Shown piece after piece: positions 53,901 to 63,166 of a stretch of DNA of 64,000 bases (its first letter is position 1; every line of letters begins with the position of its first letter). Under the pieces are notes generated by a model that did no database searches, was not told the DNA's origin, and saw only the letters and a program-made list of their open reading frames with translations. Location of the stretch: assembly GCF_028771845.1 (NCBI RefSeq), contig NZ_CP118270.1:6758001-6822000 (forward strand), written 5' to 3'. A program made the translations under genes and the position numbers. Source of the stretch: Paenibacillus marchantiae. GTDB taxonomy: Bacteria; Bacillota; Bacilli; Paenibacillales; Paenibacillaceae.

Positions 53901-55813
53901 GGATTCGTTCGGGCAATCACCTGCCCCCAGTCGTTATACTGGAGTGAAGTCACCGCTGCACTGGAGGCACCGGCCGTATCATACGAACGTTCTTCAATGC
54001 GGGTTGGTACATTCCGATAAGCGGCTTCATTGTACGTATAGGCTGTAACCCGCCGCTGGTTTCCTTCGATGGCGCGGGTGCTGATTTGTGTGTTATAGAC
54101 GACGTCCGGTTTGTTATGTGCAACAAATTGTTTCTTGAAGCTGTACTCGCTGCGGGTTAGCCCATCCTCCACCGTCGTCGTAAAGGTATTGTTTTGTCCG
54201 TATATCGCACCAATATCGCCGCTATAACTCACATTGATTTGGTTGGATACTTCCTGTCCCGCTGTGCTGTAGTACACTCTGCGCTGACCATATCGAGGTT
54301 GAGTCTCCGCACCAGTCGGCCCCAGTTTTCGCAGTACAGTCCCACCAAAAGTATATTGCGTCATCGCTTTGGTTGGATGCTCAATGGAGGCCAACACGAG
54401 CCAGTCATTCCATCCCCAATAGACCTGCTGATTTTCTCCCGTATAATCCTTGTAGAAATCAATCAGGTTGAAAAGGAGACCATTCCATCGAAGGTACCCA
54501 TACTTCGTTATTCTTCCTTCTGCATCAATGACGTGATCGAGCAATCGTTGTGTACGATTGTTACTCGTCACATTTCGTGTTTTATAGGTGACCACCCGAT
54601 CATCAAAGGATACTTTGACTTGATTGGTGCTGTATGAAAAATCCATCGTCTGTACAGGCTGTCCCTTGCCTGCCCGACTCATAACAAAACTCAGAACGGT
54701 GCCGTAATTGAAGTTGGTAGTGTAATAAAATTCAATGGTGTTATTATACTGATTACGAATTTGCAGAATGTTGCCTGCCTGATCAAAATATTGAACAATA
54801 CCGGTATTGTAATCTGTTAAAACATAGTACGCTTTTTCTCCCGATACATAGAGATCGGAGTGTACAAGTCCAAAGTCCAGATTCTCCCATGGATACCCTG
54901 CCAATCCGCCCGTTTCAGGACGGGCAAATGTACCCATTCCCGGAATGTGAACATACGTCCCACCACCTTCATGCTTCACATAAGGCAAATCCCAGGTCCA
55001 GCCTTTACCGATTGGAAATTTTTGTTCCTCTGTTGTCGATTCGGTTGTGTTTTTAAAATCAGGATTTACTCTCGCACCAATCTGGTCCTTGCCCAGCGAG
55101 CTGTCATACTTGCGACGCAGAGTAAAATCAAGACCGTTGGCCCCCGGCATGACCAGATCCACCACACTTATATTGAGCGAGCCATCGCTCGTAGAGATAC
55201 TATCATTTACCGATCCCACTCCATAAGGAGCCTGATCGAACTTGATGGACTGACGTTGCAAGGCAATGTCATCATAACCGTTGGCAGCGAGAGCGAATGA
55301 ATGAGGTGATGCATACACCTCGTCTGTTACAGAAGGAGACACATATTCATCGTTGTATGTAGCCTCTGTCACCGAGGGCTCATCCACCCGGCCCAACGAA
55401 CCGGGTTCGTTTTCAAATGTAACTGATTCAGGACTAACTGTTAATGAATGATTCATGGTGTCTGGATATTTCTCTTGTATGTATGTTTCATAGGAGCCTC
55501 CTTGCTCCTGAGCAAGTAATGCCTGATAGATTTCATTTAGTGCGTAGCCTTTGCCCAGTTCAAGAACGATCCAGTCCCGTTCCACTTGAAAGCGTTCAGA
55601 TATGGTCGTAATGGTGATCAGATCATTCGAATCCACAGCGCTTCCCAACGCTGGGTTCAATGAAGCATTACCGTATACATCTTCTGTCACACTCACGGTA
55701 TCCGGTGTGTCATAGGATGGAGAAGCTACAGCACGTTGTATCCCCGGTTCTGGCGGAAATAACATGGATGCCAAAAAAGCGAAAATAAGCAGGATGGATA
55801 GCCCTTTTTTCAT
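50945..55813 (-). CDS. Secreted Rhs/WapA-like polymorphic toxin
   Basis: A 1622-residue protein. The signal peptide (about 1-31) is followed by a region of about 170 residues without known domain, then an Rhs N-terminal part (VMPGANGLDFTLRRKYDSS, about 222-240). Many YD repeats (pattern YDANDNVTKVLDRKGQ) make the shell, and the Rhs core motif runs 1386-1447. After the core, a Gly/Ser linker leads to the toxin tip (about 1500-1622), with PD-FKVNGIKT-ELK residues (about D1540, E1549, K1551) resembling a PD-(D/E)XK nuclease. The role is contact-dependent killing of neighbours. AGGAG is about eleven bases before the ATG. An immunity gene follows. Confidence 0.92.
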   Translation of the reverse strand: MKKGLSILLIFAFLASMLFPPEPGIQRAVASPSYDTPDTVSVTEDVYGNASLNPALGSAVDSNDLITITTISERFQVERDWIVLELGKGYALNEIYQALLAQEQGGSYETYIQEKYPDTMNHSLTVSPESVTFENEPGSLGRVDEPSVTEATYNDEYVSPSVTDEVYASPHSFALAANGYDDIALQRQSIKFDQAPYGVGSVNDSISTSDGSLNISVVDLVMPGANGLDFTLRRKYDSSLGKDQIGARVNPDFKNTTESTTEEQKFPIGKGWTWDLPYVKHEGGGTYVHIPGMGTFARPETGGLAGYPWENLDFGLVHSDLYVSGEKAYYVLTDYNTGIVQYFDQAGNILQIRNQYNNTIEFYYTTNFNYGTVLSFVMSRAGKGQPVQTMDFSYSTNQVKVSFDDRVVTYKTRNVTSNNRTQRLLDHVIDAEGRITKYGYLRWNGLLFNLIDFYKDYTGENQQVYWGWNDWLVLASIEHPTKAMTQYTFGGTVLRKLGPTGAETQPRYGQRRVYYSTAGQEVSNQINVSYSGDIGAIYGQNNTFTTTVEDGLTRSEYSFKKQFVAHNKPDVVYNTQISTRAIEGNQRRVTAYTYNEAAYRNVPTRIEERSYDTAGASSAAVTSLQYNDWGQVIARTNPLGATIKSTYEMKFFSGYDLSPLIALTQSTETGGSSQQATTNYSYDSVTGSLTQSVIRDSQGNLLGQTNYQYDGYGNPIVLQLKGETADTIVRQEFGYKSMLPTRQEAQVTDAAGKSSTVTVQAGYNATGEMNSYKDGNQNTTTTTYDKLGRVISEKNPDGSMTTLSYDDVNNTLTVKTPDLSQTVYRFDPLGRLSSETNERGSKTYTYDVYDRMIAQTDATGQTTTYVYDAFNRVIRQQDGTSTTQMAYDDAARTLTITDGENNRIRETHNVMGQVTKKEELKASGNVALATYTYDSVGNVISITDGNGNLTTNGYDALSRLTSVTDAENKKTSYTYNLGGDLTKVTYADGKTVQKRYDEIGRLLVQTDPLGQVTTYTYDANDNVTKVLDRKGQERTYVYNNRNFLLENRASDGTISYTYDAMGRRTGMGDATGSTQYVYTPVGELERITYPDGATLTLGYDARGVRTRQIFQQGSYTLNLGMSYKGASALPATLSLTNGSGTALGSFAYTYRGNNNLAQKSAGSGWKEVYTYDGLNLKGLTHTFQGTNGPSYSYAYDNNRNMTSKTDQGIASQFTYDKLNRIKTSSPYQETYTYDVRDNRSSLESDREWNPPVPASYSYDARNQLTGATVNAQTVSYRYNGDGLMTERSTGGQTTRYYYDNRGLLVAEGTVGSTGAVQITVGYVYDATGKLTARQIAGANQLQSYVTNGHGDVTEVRDASGNVLNRYTYDIWGNPETTEETVPNVLRYAGEYWDEVTGLQYLRARWYDPSTARFINEDTVEGELTNPLSLHLYTYVENNPLIYVDSSGYGKRPANNTIEGMGLGSGSASGGRMTPGGSMGGGGSKGGSGTSGSKPSTSGKVSGSLNGLSNAEKKVVNDLINSGKNVEIIPKDPYSKVKTPDFKVNGIKTELKTLENANINTGITRIQKGLKQGADTVIIDARAAGLTVDQAKEIIKRASGTYSNKTIPGKVEIWTNEGNITYP
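51485..52770 (-). repeat. Direct repeat, copy B (Rhs core in the full gene)
   Basis: Partner of 49243-50526. The repeat ends at the VDSSG boundary, after which the two toxin tips share no more than a Gly/Ser linker. That is exactly where recombination would swap tips. Confidence 0.85.
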
Positions 55814-55913
55814 ATCATTAATCTCTCCTCATATGGATTGTACTTCCCCGTTGGACGAACGCGCACTAACTTTGGATCGTCCCTACTACGATAATTTAAG
55901 AATTCAAGCTGAC

Positions 55914-56126
55914 CTATCGCTGAACTATTTTTAATAGATTTCCGTTGGTATCATACTGATATGTATATACCTTTCCATTAGCGGTCGTCACGGATGTTAA
56001 TCGATTGTTGGAATCATATACATAGGTCGTTTTGCCTGCCGCTTGTACTGATGAAGCCATACACAATATTCCCAGACCTAATACGCATGTTCCAGTCCAG
56101 CTTTTCCATTTTCCTTTGTTTTTCAA
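55914..56126 (-). CDS. Small secreted protein with two YD repeats
   Basis: A 70-residue protein with a signal peptide (WTGTCVLGLGILCMASSVQA) followed by two YD/Rhs-type repeats (TTYVYDSNNRLTSVTTANGK and YTYQYDTNGNLLKIV). The start is TTG at 56126 with GGGAGG seven bases upstream. It lies 100 bp before the full Rhs gene on the same strand and is probably co-transcribed. It may be a vestige of an older Rhs gene or an independent small exported protein. Such a minimal YD protein is unusual. Confidence 0.72.
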   Translation of the reverse strand: MKNKGKWKSWTGTCVLGLGILCMASSVQAAGKTTYVYDSNNRLTSVTTANGKVYTYQYDTNGNLLKIVQR

Positions 56127-56250
56127 TTCAATTCCTCCCTATGACAGAATAATTGGATCTTCCCTATTATAATAAATACATTTTGTAACTATCTATCAAA
56201 ATTTGTCGTTTGATCCAGAATATCCAGAATAATTGTGGCAATAGAACAAT

Positions 56251-56293
56251 AATAAGACTATTTAGGCAATTAAGTTGCCTAAATAGTCTTATT
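56251..56293 (-). terminator. Terminator of the glycoside hydrolase operon
   Basis: Perfect 19-bp arms (56251-56269 and 56275-56293) with a 5-nt loop; on the minus strand the stem is followed by ATTGTTCTATT. It lies 27 nt after the stop at 56320 and separates the sugar genes from the Rhs locus. Confidence 0.8.
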
Positions 56294-56319
56294 TCACTTC
56301 ATATGGACTTAATCAAACA

Positions 56320-58542
56320 TCAGCGCTGCACGGCTGTAACCGAAGAATCGATAGACGCCTCGCAGAGCTGCTGGTTCATTTTATACGCCTCAATCCCGGC
56401 CAGAAGCACAATGCCGATACCGTGCGTATCGTTCAGAATCCATCCCAAATCGTCCCGGTAATAAAGTGCGGTAAAGGAGTAACCAGAACCCCGACATACA
56501 CCGTAGACGTTGCCTTTATAATCAATGGACAGATGGGTCATGCCCTCCCATCCTTTGCGCACCGCATCCAGGTAGGCCTCTGGCTGCTCCAGCCAGCCTT
56601 CACGAATACCGCGGGCATAAGCGTAGATGAACATCGACGTGCAGGAGGTTTCCTCATATGAATCCGGGCGGTTCAGCACCTGATGCCAGAGACCATTTTC
56701 ACCTTGCAGCGCCAGATACCCCTGACATAAATCCCGGTAGAAGCTCAGCAGTTCTGGCCGTTTGACGTGATCACTTGGCAGAATCGACAGTAGTTCGGTT
56801 AGCGAAAACAGAACCCATCCATTTCCGCGTCCCCATGGTATGCCCGTCGCCCGTCCACGCACAAAATCATACACATGGGACATGATCTGTTGCTCGGGAA
56901 TATACAGATATTTGCGGAACATCAGGAACTGGTTGATTGCATCCTCCCAATAAGAAGTATCTCCCGTCAACTGACCGTACCGCATCAGAAAAGGTGTGCT
57001 CATATACAGATCATCACACCACATCGTTTCCTGGCGCATCTCCCCGCTGCCACGAACACGGTAAAAGGCCCCGTCTTCCAGACGTTCCTGTTCATCCGTA
57101 ATATAGCCCGCAATACGATCTGCGGTATCCCTGCCTCCACGAATGTCGCCGAGTTCCATCGCTGCCAGCAAAGTAGATCCAAACGAACCGCAATCATCCA
57201 GACTGTCGATTGCAGACAGCTGATTATTAATTCCCGCGGCGCCGTACCCTTCCCGATCCCACAGACCATAACGGTCAAACGATGTACTCAGGCCGATATG
57301 GTCCCGCACATACTGAACATAGTCGTCACGTCCCAACTCCTGTCCAATCTGAAGAAGACCAAGGAGGGTAACACCGAGTGGATAATTCCATTTGCCATAA
57401 TGGGTATTTTCCAAATAGGGACGGACACTCGTTTCAGGAAGATCTACATGCCAGTACACGCCCTGGGCTCCATCATCAAATACGGTATCTGTGACCACGA
57501 TGTCTTGGGGAGATGGTTCAGAGCCTGGGGAAAATGCACCCGTATACAGCCACGCATCGGGACATCCTGCAACCGGATGAGGTGGTCTTAATCTCCATCC
57601 TTTTGCAGTGGAATCCTTCGCATCGTCCAGTGTGAATCCCCACAACTCGCTCCCAGCCTTGGTTTCACCCTTTGCTACCAGATCAGATGGACCGTAGCGG
57701 CAAGGCAGTTCAATGCGGTAATTGCCGCTTTGCCCAGCGGAATATATCTCCTTGCCATCAACGTACAGGGTGAGAGCACCTTCATGTTTTCCTTGCAAAA
57801 GAACAGGTGACGATCCCGGTTGGATGACATCCAGTTTGGACCATGCGTACGCAACAGCAGGCTGCTCTGTCCCAAAGATTCTGGCGAAAGCTCCAGCGTT
57901 CTGTTCCCCTTCTGTCCAGTCCCTGCGCGGATACCAGGACAGGCCCGTTTCTTCTTCAGTCATGCCATCACGAGGGAGTGATGATAAAGGTTCATCGACG
58001 GGTTCCGAGTACAGCCAGCCCTCCTGTCCATGGTGGTCCACACCAGGTGTGAGGAAGTGAAGCGGAAAGTTTTTAAATGAGGCCGTTCCGTAGATCCCGC
58101 CGAATCCCACCTCTGTTTTTACAAAACAAAGCATTACATCGTTCCAGCCATATTTCACGGAAATCGGAATCTGGGTTCTGCGCTCGGGAAATAATTCCTG
58201 CAATAGCTCAGATTTGAAAATCTCTTCTCCGTTCACATAGACCGTCACCGGACTATAACAATTCAGTCCCGTATTTAACGTAGCCTCTTGCTGGCTCCAC
58301 AACTTGCCCCATACGTATACGTACTGTCCTGCACGAGCCTCTTTCCACTTGGCATCCAGATTCAGATCATAACGATAATCCCCCAGTCTGCGGAAGCCTC
58401 CACGGTGGTACGCTCGGAACAAAAAGGAGTGTTTCGGATGATCCCCAATATAACGCTGTGCCACGGTAGTCAAAATATCCGGAATTGAATCATACACCTT
58501 GCCTGCAATCGCCTCGTTCTCATGAAAATAACGAATGATCAT
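56320..58542 (-). CDS. GH88/GH105-type unsaturated glucuronyl hydrolase with N-terminal extension
   Basis: A 740-residue protein. The C-terminal part (about 375-735) is an alpha/alpha barrel of the GH88/105 type, with MWCDDLYMSTPFL, GRGNGWVLFSL, GLWHQVLNRP and SCTSMFIYAYARG. Such enzymes remove unsaturated galacturonate or glucuronate from pectic (rhamnogalacturonan) oligosaccharides. The N-terminal 370 residues hold two beta-sandwich, carbohydrate-binding-like regions (VTVYVNGEEIF, LTLYVDGKEIY), which ordinary members of about 370 residues lack. No signal peptide, so it acts on imported oligosaccharides. GGAAGG is six bases before the ATG; it follows the deacetylase-like gene by 11 bp. Confidence 0.86.
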   Translation of the reverse strand: MIIRYFHENEAIAGKVYDSIPDILTTVAQRYIGDHPKHSFLFRAYHRGGFRRLGDYRYDLNLDAKWKEARAGQYVYVWGKLWSQQEATLNTGLNCYSPVTVYVNGEEIFKSELLQELFPERRTQIPISVKYGWNDVMLCFVKTEVGFGGIYGTASFKNFPLHFLTPGVDHHGQEGWLYSEPVDEPLSSLPRDGMTEEETGLSWYPRRDWTEGEQNAGAFARIFGTEQPAVAYAWSKLDVIQPGSSPVLLQGKHEGALTLYVDGKEIYSAGQSGNYRIELPCRYGPSDLVAKGETKAGSELWGFTLDDAKDSTAKGWRLRPPHPVAGCPDAWLYTGAFSPGSEPSPQDIVVTDTVFDDGAQGVYWHVDLPETSVRPYLENTHYGKWNYPLGVTLLGLLQIGQELGRDDYVQYVRDHIGLSTSFDRYGLWDREGYGAAGINNQLSAIDSLDDCGSFGSTLLAAMELGDIRGGRDTADRIAGYITDEQERLEDGAFYRVRGSGEMRQETMWCDDLYMSTPFLMRYGQLTGDTSYWEDAINQFLMFRKYLYIPEQQIMSHVYDFVRGRATGIPWGRGNGWVLFSLTELLSILPSDHVKRPELLSFYRDLCQGYLALQGENGLWHQVLNRPDSYEETSCTSMFIYAYARGIREGWLEQPEAYLDAVRKGWEGMTHLSIDYKGNVYGVCRGSGYSFTALYYRDDLGWILNDTHGIGIVLLAGIEAYKMNQQLCEASIDSSVTAVQR

Positions 58543-58553
58543 CAGCTCCCTTC

Positions 58554-59375
58554 CTATACCTTGATTCGTTCGGTTAGTCGCAATGTCTCGCCAGCCTTCA
58601 CTTCAACCACCTGCTGATCCGCCGTAAACCAGACGGTGATCGCGGACGGATTGTGGATGATGGACCTATCTGCTGAACACTCCAGGCGTTTGACCGCTTT
58701 CCAGTAAGCAATCACTTCGATGTTCGTTGCGTACCAGATATCATCCCGGCCACCAATCTGCTCAGCAAACTGCTCTATAATCTGCCAATTGTCGTTATCA
58801 TTGAATTCATAGCTGTGACCCCATACATATAACAAGAGTGGCGTACCTGTCTTCGTATGCTGGATAAATCGTTCGGCATGGGCCGCCAAATCATGGTTGT
58901 GGTGGCAGGTTGGATGCCATTCGAGCGGCCGCTCAGGCAGTGTGTACCTGCCGTGGGATTCAACCGTGCGTGCATAATCGATGCCAAGCCATTCGAGCTT
59001 GGTGCTGAGTGAACGGTCATAACCTCCATTCGGATAGGCCATACCTCGTACCGGATAACCGACAAGCTGTTCCAGCGATCTCCGATCTTCCATGATCTCT
59101 TCGGTCAGCAGCTCATCCGGGACATAGGGCAATGTGGGATGGGTGACCGTATGTACAGCCACTTCATGCCCGGCATATAACTTCGCAACTTCTGTCGTCT
59201 CAATTCGGCCAGGCTTGCTCAGGGTACCGGAATTCAGATTGAATGTGCCCCGCAGCCCATGTTGATTGAAAATTTCCACCAGTCTGCGATCATGCACCAC
59301 ACCATCGTCATAACTGAACGTCAAGGCCTTCATCACGCCACCTGGGTAGCGGTCAAACTGGATACGATGTCCCAT
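58554..59375 (-). CDS. Polysaccharide-deacetylase-like protein
   Basis: A 273-residue NodB-homology protein with metal motif SYDDGVVHD near residue 21 and HTVTHPTLPY around 75-84. GMAYPNGGYDRS follows. The C-terminal half adds a beta-rich domain (SAITVWFTADQQVVEVKAGE). No signal peptide, so it probably acts inside the cell on imported glycan pieces. GGAGGAGG precedes the ATG at 59375. The gene lies between the GH106-like and GH105-type genes, 11 bp before the latter. Confidence 0.84.
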   Translation of the reverse strand: MGHRIQFDRYPGGVMKALTFSYDDGVVHDRRLVEIFNQHGLRGTFNLNSGTLSKPGRIETTEVAKLYAGHEVAVHTVTHPTLPYVPDELLTEEIMEDRRSLEQLVGYPVRGMAYPNGGYDRSLSTKLEWLGIDYARTVESHGRYTLPERPLEWHPTCHHNHDLAAHAERFIQHTKTGTPLLLYVWGHSYEFNDNDNWQIIEQFAEQIGGRDDIWYATNIEVIAYWKAVKRLECSADRSIIHNPSAITVWFTADQQVVEVKAGETLRLTERIKV

Positions 59376-59576
59376 CTTATTCCTCCTCCCACTTCAATTG
59401 CTTTTTTGAGGCTTTTCATTTTCCTTTCTGTATAACAGCAGATCAACGATCCAACCACTGCTTCGCTAGTACTGTATAAAAAAAACCGCTCTTCCACCTG
59501 TTACTACAAGCACATAACTCTATTTAGCTCATGTGCTATCTCTCCTTTGGGAATAAATCCGTTTATCTTGGGAGGT

Positions 59577-62500
59577 TTATTCTTCAGCTGATATATGACC
59601 GGCTTCCTGCAAACTGTGGCTGCCCGAGTCAAAATAAGTACCTTCCAGCAGTCCAATTAGTGTATTGGTAACTCGTACTTCAATATCGTTATCCCCTGCT
59701 CGCAGCCACGAGGCTTCTCCCGTCCAGCGATATGGAGACCAGCATCGAACGCCCAGACTGTAACCATTCACCCGTACTTCTACCACATCCTGCACCTGCC
59801 AGTTACTGAATTCCAGTTCAAAAGACGCCACCTCTTCAGCAGGCTGATCCACCCAGAAGCTTCGTTTGTAACTCATCTCTCCTGCAAAATGGGGATACAA
59901 CGGCTGTGGCTCAGGCCCAATTCGGATCGACGTATCCGGCTCACGAACGAGAGAGACCATGCCTTCATGATGGAATTCCACGCCAAACCGCCCTTGTAGA
60001 TACAGCGGATCAACGATACCTTCTTCATCCCTCGTGACCTCTAAGGTAACGATCATTTCATTCAGGCCACTGCGCAACAACTCAGTTATATTGCAGCCAA
60101 TATTATGGTGATCGGTAATTTCAATTGGCTCAAATAGATCAGGTCCGATCGGTTGACCGTTGATTTCCATGGTCCAGTCACCTGATATCGCTGCCCTGTC
60201 CATGAATAACAGACATTCTGCCAATGCCGTTCTAAGCTCAAATGTAGTTGTATACTTGCACTGGATTGGATAGGCAACGGATGCTTTCTTCGGTGTACCA
60301 AATACCTGATTAAACTGGAGCGGCAGATGATGGTTCTCCGACAATTCAGCCGCCTGATCAATAAAGGGCTTGACTGTAACATGATTACGTTCAAAAATTA
60401 CACCGTTGTCATTGGAAGCTGTTACGTTGAACTCTCCCATTCGAAGAGTGTTGGACTGCACCGTTTCCAGTCGCCATGGCCCCTCCGCAGGAAGCTGAAT
60501 CGTATAGGGTGCGTTCTCAGTCTCGGTAACTAAACGATCCGCGCCAGACTTCGTCCCTGTTTGGTTCAGAGCAAAAGAATTCCCCTCTGATGCCTCTTGA
60601 GCATGTTGTAAAGTAAGCCTCACCACATGTGCTTCATAGGGAGCAAGCTTTAACGAAATGCACCATTCACCACCACTGCTGGTAAACGGCAATGATTCAC
60701 GCTGTCCTGTCTCCAAATCGAGCCGTTCCGCCAGCAGACGTGTACCCGTCGAAAGATCCACATCCGTCCATAACCGCTTGGCTACCATTTTCAATTGCCC
60801 TTCAAGTTGTTGTCCTTCCTGGTTGGACAAAAAGATCATAAACTCTCCGTCCGATAATTGACGGGTCTGCATAAGCAGCGACGCACTTTCTTCTTCCATG
60901 ATCCAACAGATCGGTTCGGGCAGTACCTGATCCAGCAGCAGGGAGATCAGTTCCAAGGAGAAGTCATCCCCGCGACCTGTTCCCGCAGGTAGAAAATAGG
61001 CATTTCCCTGTCCCTGCTGCCACATCAATTCGCTGCTGTCATGACCTGTTTCTCCCGTATTGCCCCAATATGCCTCGTGCGGCTGGTTACCTGCACCAAA
61101 GAACTGTGCAGCCTCATTTCCTGCAGGGCTTCCTGGCTGGATGGCTACATGCGGCGGCATACCTACCGATATAACCGTCCCCCCCTGTTCTACGAACTGC
61201 TTCACCTGCTGCCAGGCTGCCGCCTCCAGGTTCAGCATCGGCGGAAGAATCAGCACTTCATAACGTGCAACACCAATCTGAATTGTGCCCTCGGCCAGCA
61301 CAGCTTCCGCTAACAACTCGGGGTCCAGATGATCATAGTCACGTCTGTTTTCGAGCAGATGCGAGGTGATCCGCATCCAATCGTTCGTGAGACGATCCAG
61401 CTTCGCCCGTTCTGCTTCGTCTTCTCCGCCATATTCGAACCCGTGTAACGGATTGCCCATCAGGCTCCAGAACGTGGTCGTTGGATCAAGCACGGCAATA
61501 CGAATATCCGCAGTCCCGGTGCTCATCAGATAGCTTAAACGTCCTGTGTAATCTCCCAACTGCCGGAAGTGACGCCAATACGGGTTCTGTAAAAACTGGG
61601 ACGGCGGTGCATCATGCTTGGCGAGTCCGCCGATGGTATAGAAAAAGGCGTGGAAATTAAAAAAGTTGGTGCCCATGGCTGCCATTCGGTCAATCATCCA
61701 TTTGGCATCCTGTAAAGTCATCGACCAGCCCACACTGTGAAAACACTCAATCAGATTGCGGCTTCGGCCAAGCTGTCTGGCAAGCGAGCTGACCATCTTC
61801 GGATTGTCGCGCATCTTCTTGCCATACCGTTCCAGAATCCAGGATAAGGAGCGTCCGATTTTCTCATGTGCCGAATCTCCACCTGGCATATGACTGAACA
61901 ACTGCGTGGTCATACGTACCCCGGGCACTTCTGCCGCATACTGAATCCCTGCCTCTTCACACCAGTCATGTACCTGTTTGTGATACGACTCCCTGAGCAG
62001 CAGATGTAGCGACTGATAATAGTCATACCTGATACGTTCTGCGTCTGGGACATCGCCATGCAGCAGAGCAGGTAGGGACTCGATCAGACTGTAACCGCAG
62101 CGTTCACTGAAATAGCCGGGAAGCTGTGGAGACCAGGGGATACGCCCAAGCGGCGCAATTTCATCGGAGAACATGCCTTTGATTACGCTTTCAAACTGTT
62201 CTCCAATTGCTTCCTTATACCGTTCGTGGGTCAGTTCAATAAAACGGCTCATCGCTTCCTTGTGACACGGGTCTACAAAGTTGCCGTAATATTTGAAATC
62301 ATCCATCTCTTCTTCCTGAAATATAATCACGTCCCATTCCCCAGCGGGAGCTTTCCATGACAGGCGGAAAGCCGTTCGGTATGTAAAAAACCGCTTTCGA
62401 TTATACGACGTGAGTCCTGTCTCCTGATAGACCTGATCCGTCTGGATATTGCCGATGTTATTGCGCAAATCAATGGATTCATGCCACAATCGTTTGCCCT

Positions 62501-62927
62501 GCGCATCCTTGGGTATTGCCTTCGCCACTAGAATTCGACCCCACGGCAACTCATGATCCACTGTATCTCCGCCATGAACACGAATCTGCTGATGCACAAG
62601 CTGGCGCTGCTTCGCCTCGGGAAAATCAAGTGTCACCTCACCGCCAGCCATCCCACTTGGATAGGGATACTCGTCATATAACCATACCTGCATACCGCAG
62701 GCAGCCGCCGCTTCCACTGCAATCCGTACCTTGTCAAACCATGCTTCGGACAGATAGGGAATCTCCAGCCCCTGACGTGGACAGATGAAAAAACCACCTA
62801 CGCCCTGTGCAGACATTTCGGCTATTTGTCGTTTGATTTGCCCTTCTTCCATATCCCCATTCCAAAACCAAAAGGGATGAACCCGGTACTGCGCCTCGGG
62901 ATTTTCAAATGCATCCCCGTTCCACAT
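59577..62927 (-). CDS. GH106-like alpha-L-rhamnosidase
   Basis: A 1116-residue protein starting MWNGDAFENPEAQYRVH. It has the hallmark PFWFWNGDM near the N-terminus, VGGFFICPRQGLEIPYL, WLYDEYPYPSGMAGGEV and later SVGWSMTLQDAKWMIDRMAA, all typical of GH106 and related barrel enzymes. Glutamates in MFSDEIAPLG and LIECFHSVGW could be catalytic. The C-terminal third contains jelly-roll/galactose-binding-like parts. No signal peptide, so intracellular. The start at 62927 has GGGAGG seven bases upstream; a longer start at 62951 lacks one. It begins an operon with the deacetylase-like and GH105-type genes. Confidence 0.86.
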   Translation of the reverse strand: MWNGDAFENPEAQYRVHPFWFWNGDMEEGQIKRQIAEMSAQGVGGFFICPRQGLEIPYLSEAWFDKVRIAVEAAAACGMQVWLYDEYPYPSGMAGGEVTLDFPEAKQRQLVHQQIRVHGGDTVDHELPWGRILVAKAIPKDAQGKRLWHESIDLRNNIGNIQTDQVYQETGLTSYNRKRFFTYRTAFRLSWKAPAGEWDVIIFQEEEMDDFKYYGNFVDPCHKEAMSRFIELTHERYKEAIGEQFESVIKGMFSDEIAPLGRIPWSPQLPGYFSERCGYSLIESLPALLHGDVPDAERIRYDYYQSLHLLLRESYHKQVHDWCEEAGIQYAAEVPGVRMTTQLFSHMPGGDSAHEKIGRSLSWILERYGKKMRDNPKMVSSLARQLGRSRNLIECFHSVGWSMTLQDAKWMIDRMAAMGTNFFNFHAFFYTIGGLAKHDAPPSQFLQNPYWRHFRQLGDYTGRLSYLMSTGTADIRIAVLDPTTTFWSLMGNPLHGFEYGGEDEAERAKLDRLTNDWMRITSHLLENRRDYDHLDPELLAEAVLAEGTIQIGVARYEVLILPPMLNLEAAAWQQVKQFVEQGGTVISVGMPPHVAIQPGSPAGNEAAQFFGAGNQPHEAYWGNTGETGHDSSELMWQQGQGNAYFLPAGTGRGDDFSLELISLLLDQVLPEPICWIMEEESASLLMQTRQLSDGEFMIFLSNQEGQQLEGQLKMVAKRLWTDVDLSTGTRLLAERLDLETGQRESLPFTSSGGEWCISLKLAPYEAHVVRLTLQHAQEASEGNSFALNQTGTKSGADRLVTETENAPYTIQLPAEGPWRLETVQSNTLRMGEFNVTASNDNGVIFERNHVTVKPFIDQAAELSENHHLPLQFNQVFGTPKKASVAYPIQCKYTTTFELRTALAECLLFMDRAAISGDWTMEINGQPIGPDLFEPIEITDHHNIGCNITELLRSGLNEMIVTLEVTRDEEGIVDPLYLQGRFGVEFHHEGMVSLVREPDTSIRIGPEPQPLYPHFAGEMSYKRSFWVDQPAEEVASFELEFSNWQVQDVVEVRVNGYSLGVRCWSPYRWTGEASWLRAGDNDIEVRVTNTLIGLLEGTYFDSGSHSLQEAGHISAEE

Positions 62928-63011
62928 GTCGCTTCCTCCCTGTATGTGCAAGAGTGGTCGTCCATCTACCGATAACGTTCATTTAAGTTCAAATAGGTTT
63001 GTTTTGCATTG

Positions 63012-63017
63012 ATTATA
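63012..63017 (-). promoter_or_regulatory. Possible -10 element of the rhamnosidase operon
   Basis: A perfect TATAAT on the minus strand, about 85 bp before the start codon, but no good -35 at 16-18 bp. No clear catabolite response element was found nearby. Confidence 0.3.
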
Positions 63018-63111
63018 CATCAAAATCTAAATACTGGAAGCTATAATTCACAAAAAAAGAGATGAAGATCGTTTTTTAAATAGCCTGAACTAACTAGGGA
63101 TACACGGAAAT

Positions 63112-63152
63112 GCCCGGCTGCCACCTTTGCACTACAAGAAAGGCTGCCGGGC
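63112..63152 (-). terminator. Terminator of the sugar-binding protein gene
   Basis: GCCCGGC and GCCGGGC arms (63152-63146, 63118-63112, minus strand) with partly paired interior (GCCTTTC / GGTGGC) followed by ATTTCC. It lies 15 nt after the stop at 63167 and separates the ABC-type unit from the rhamnosidase operon. Confidence 0.65.
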
Positions 63153-63166
63153 TCTGGAACATCAAT

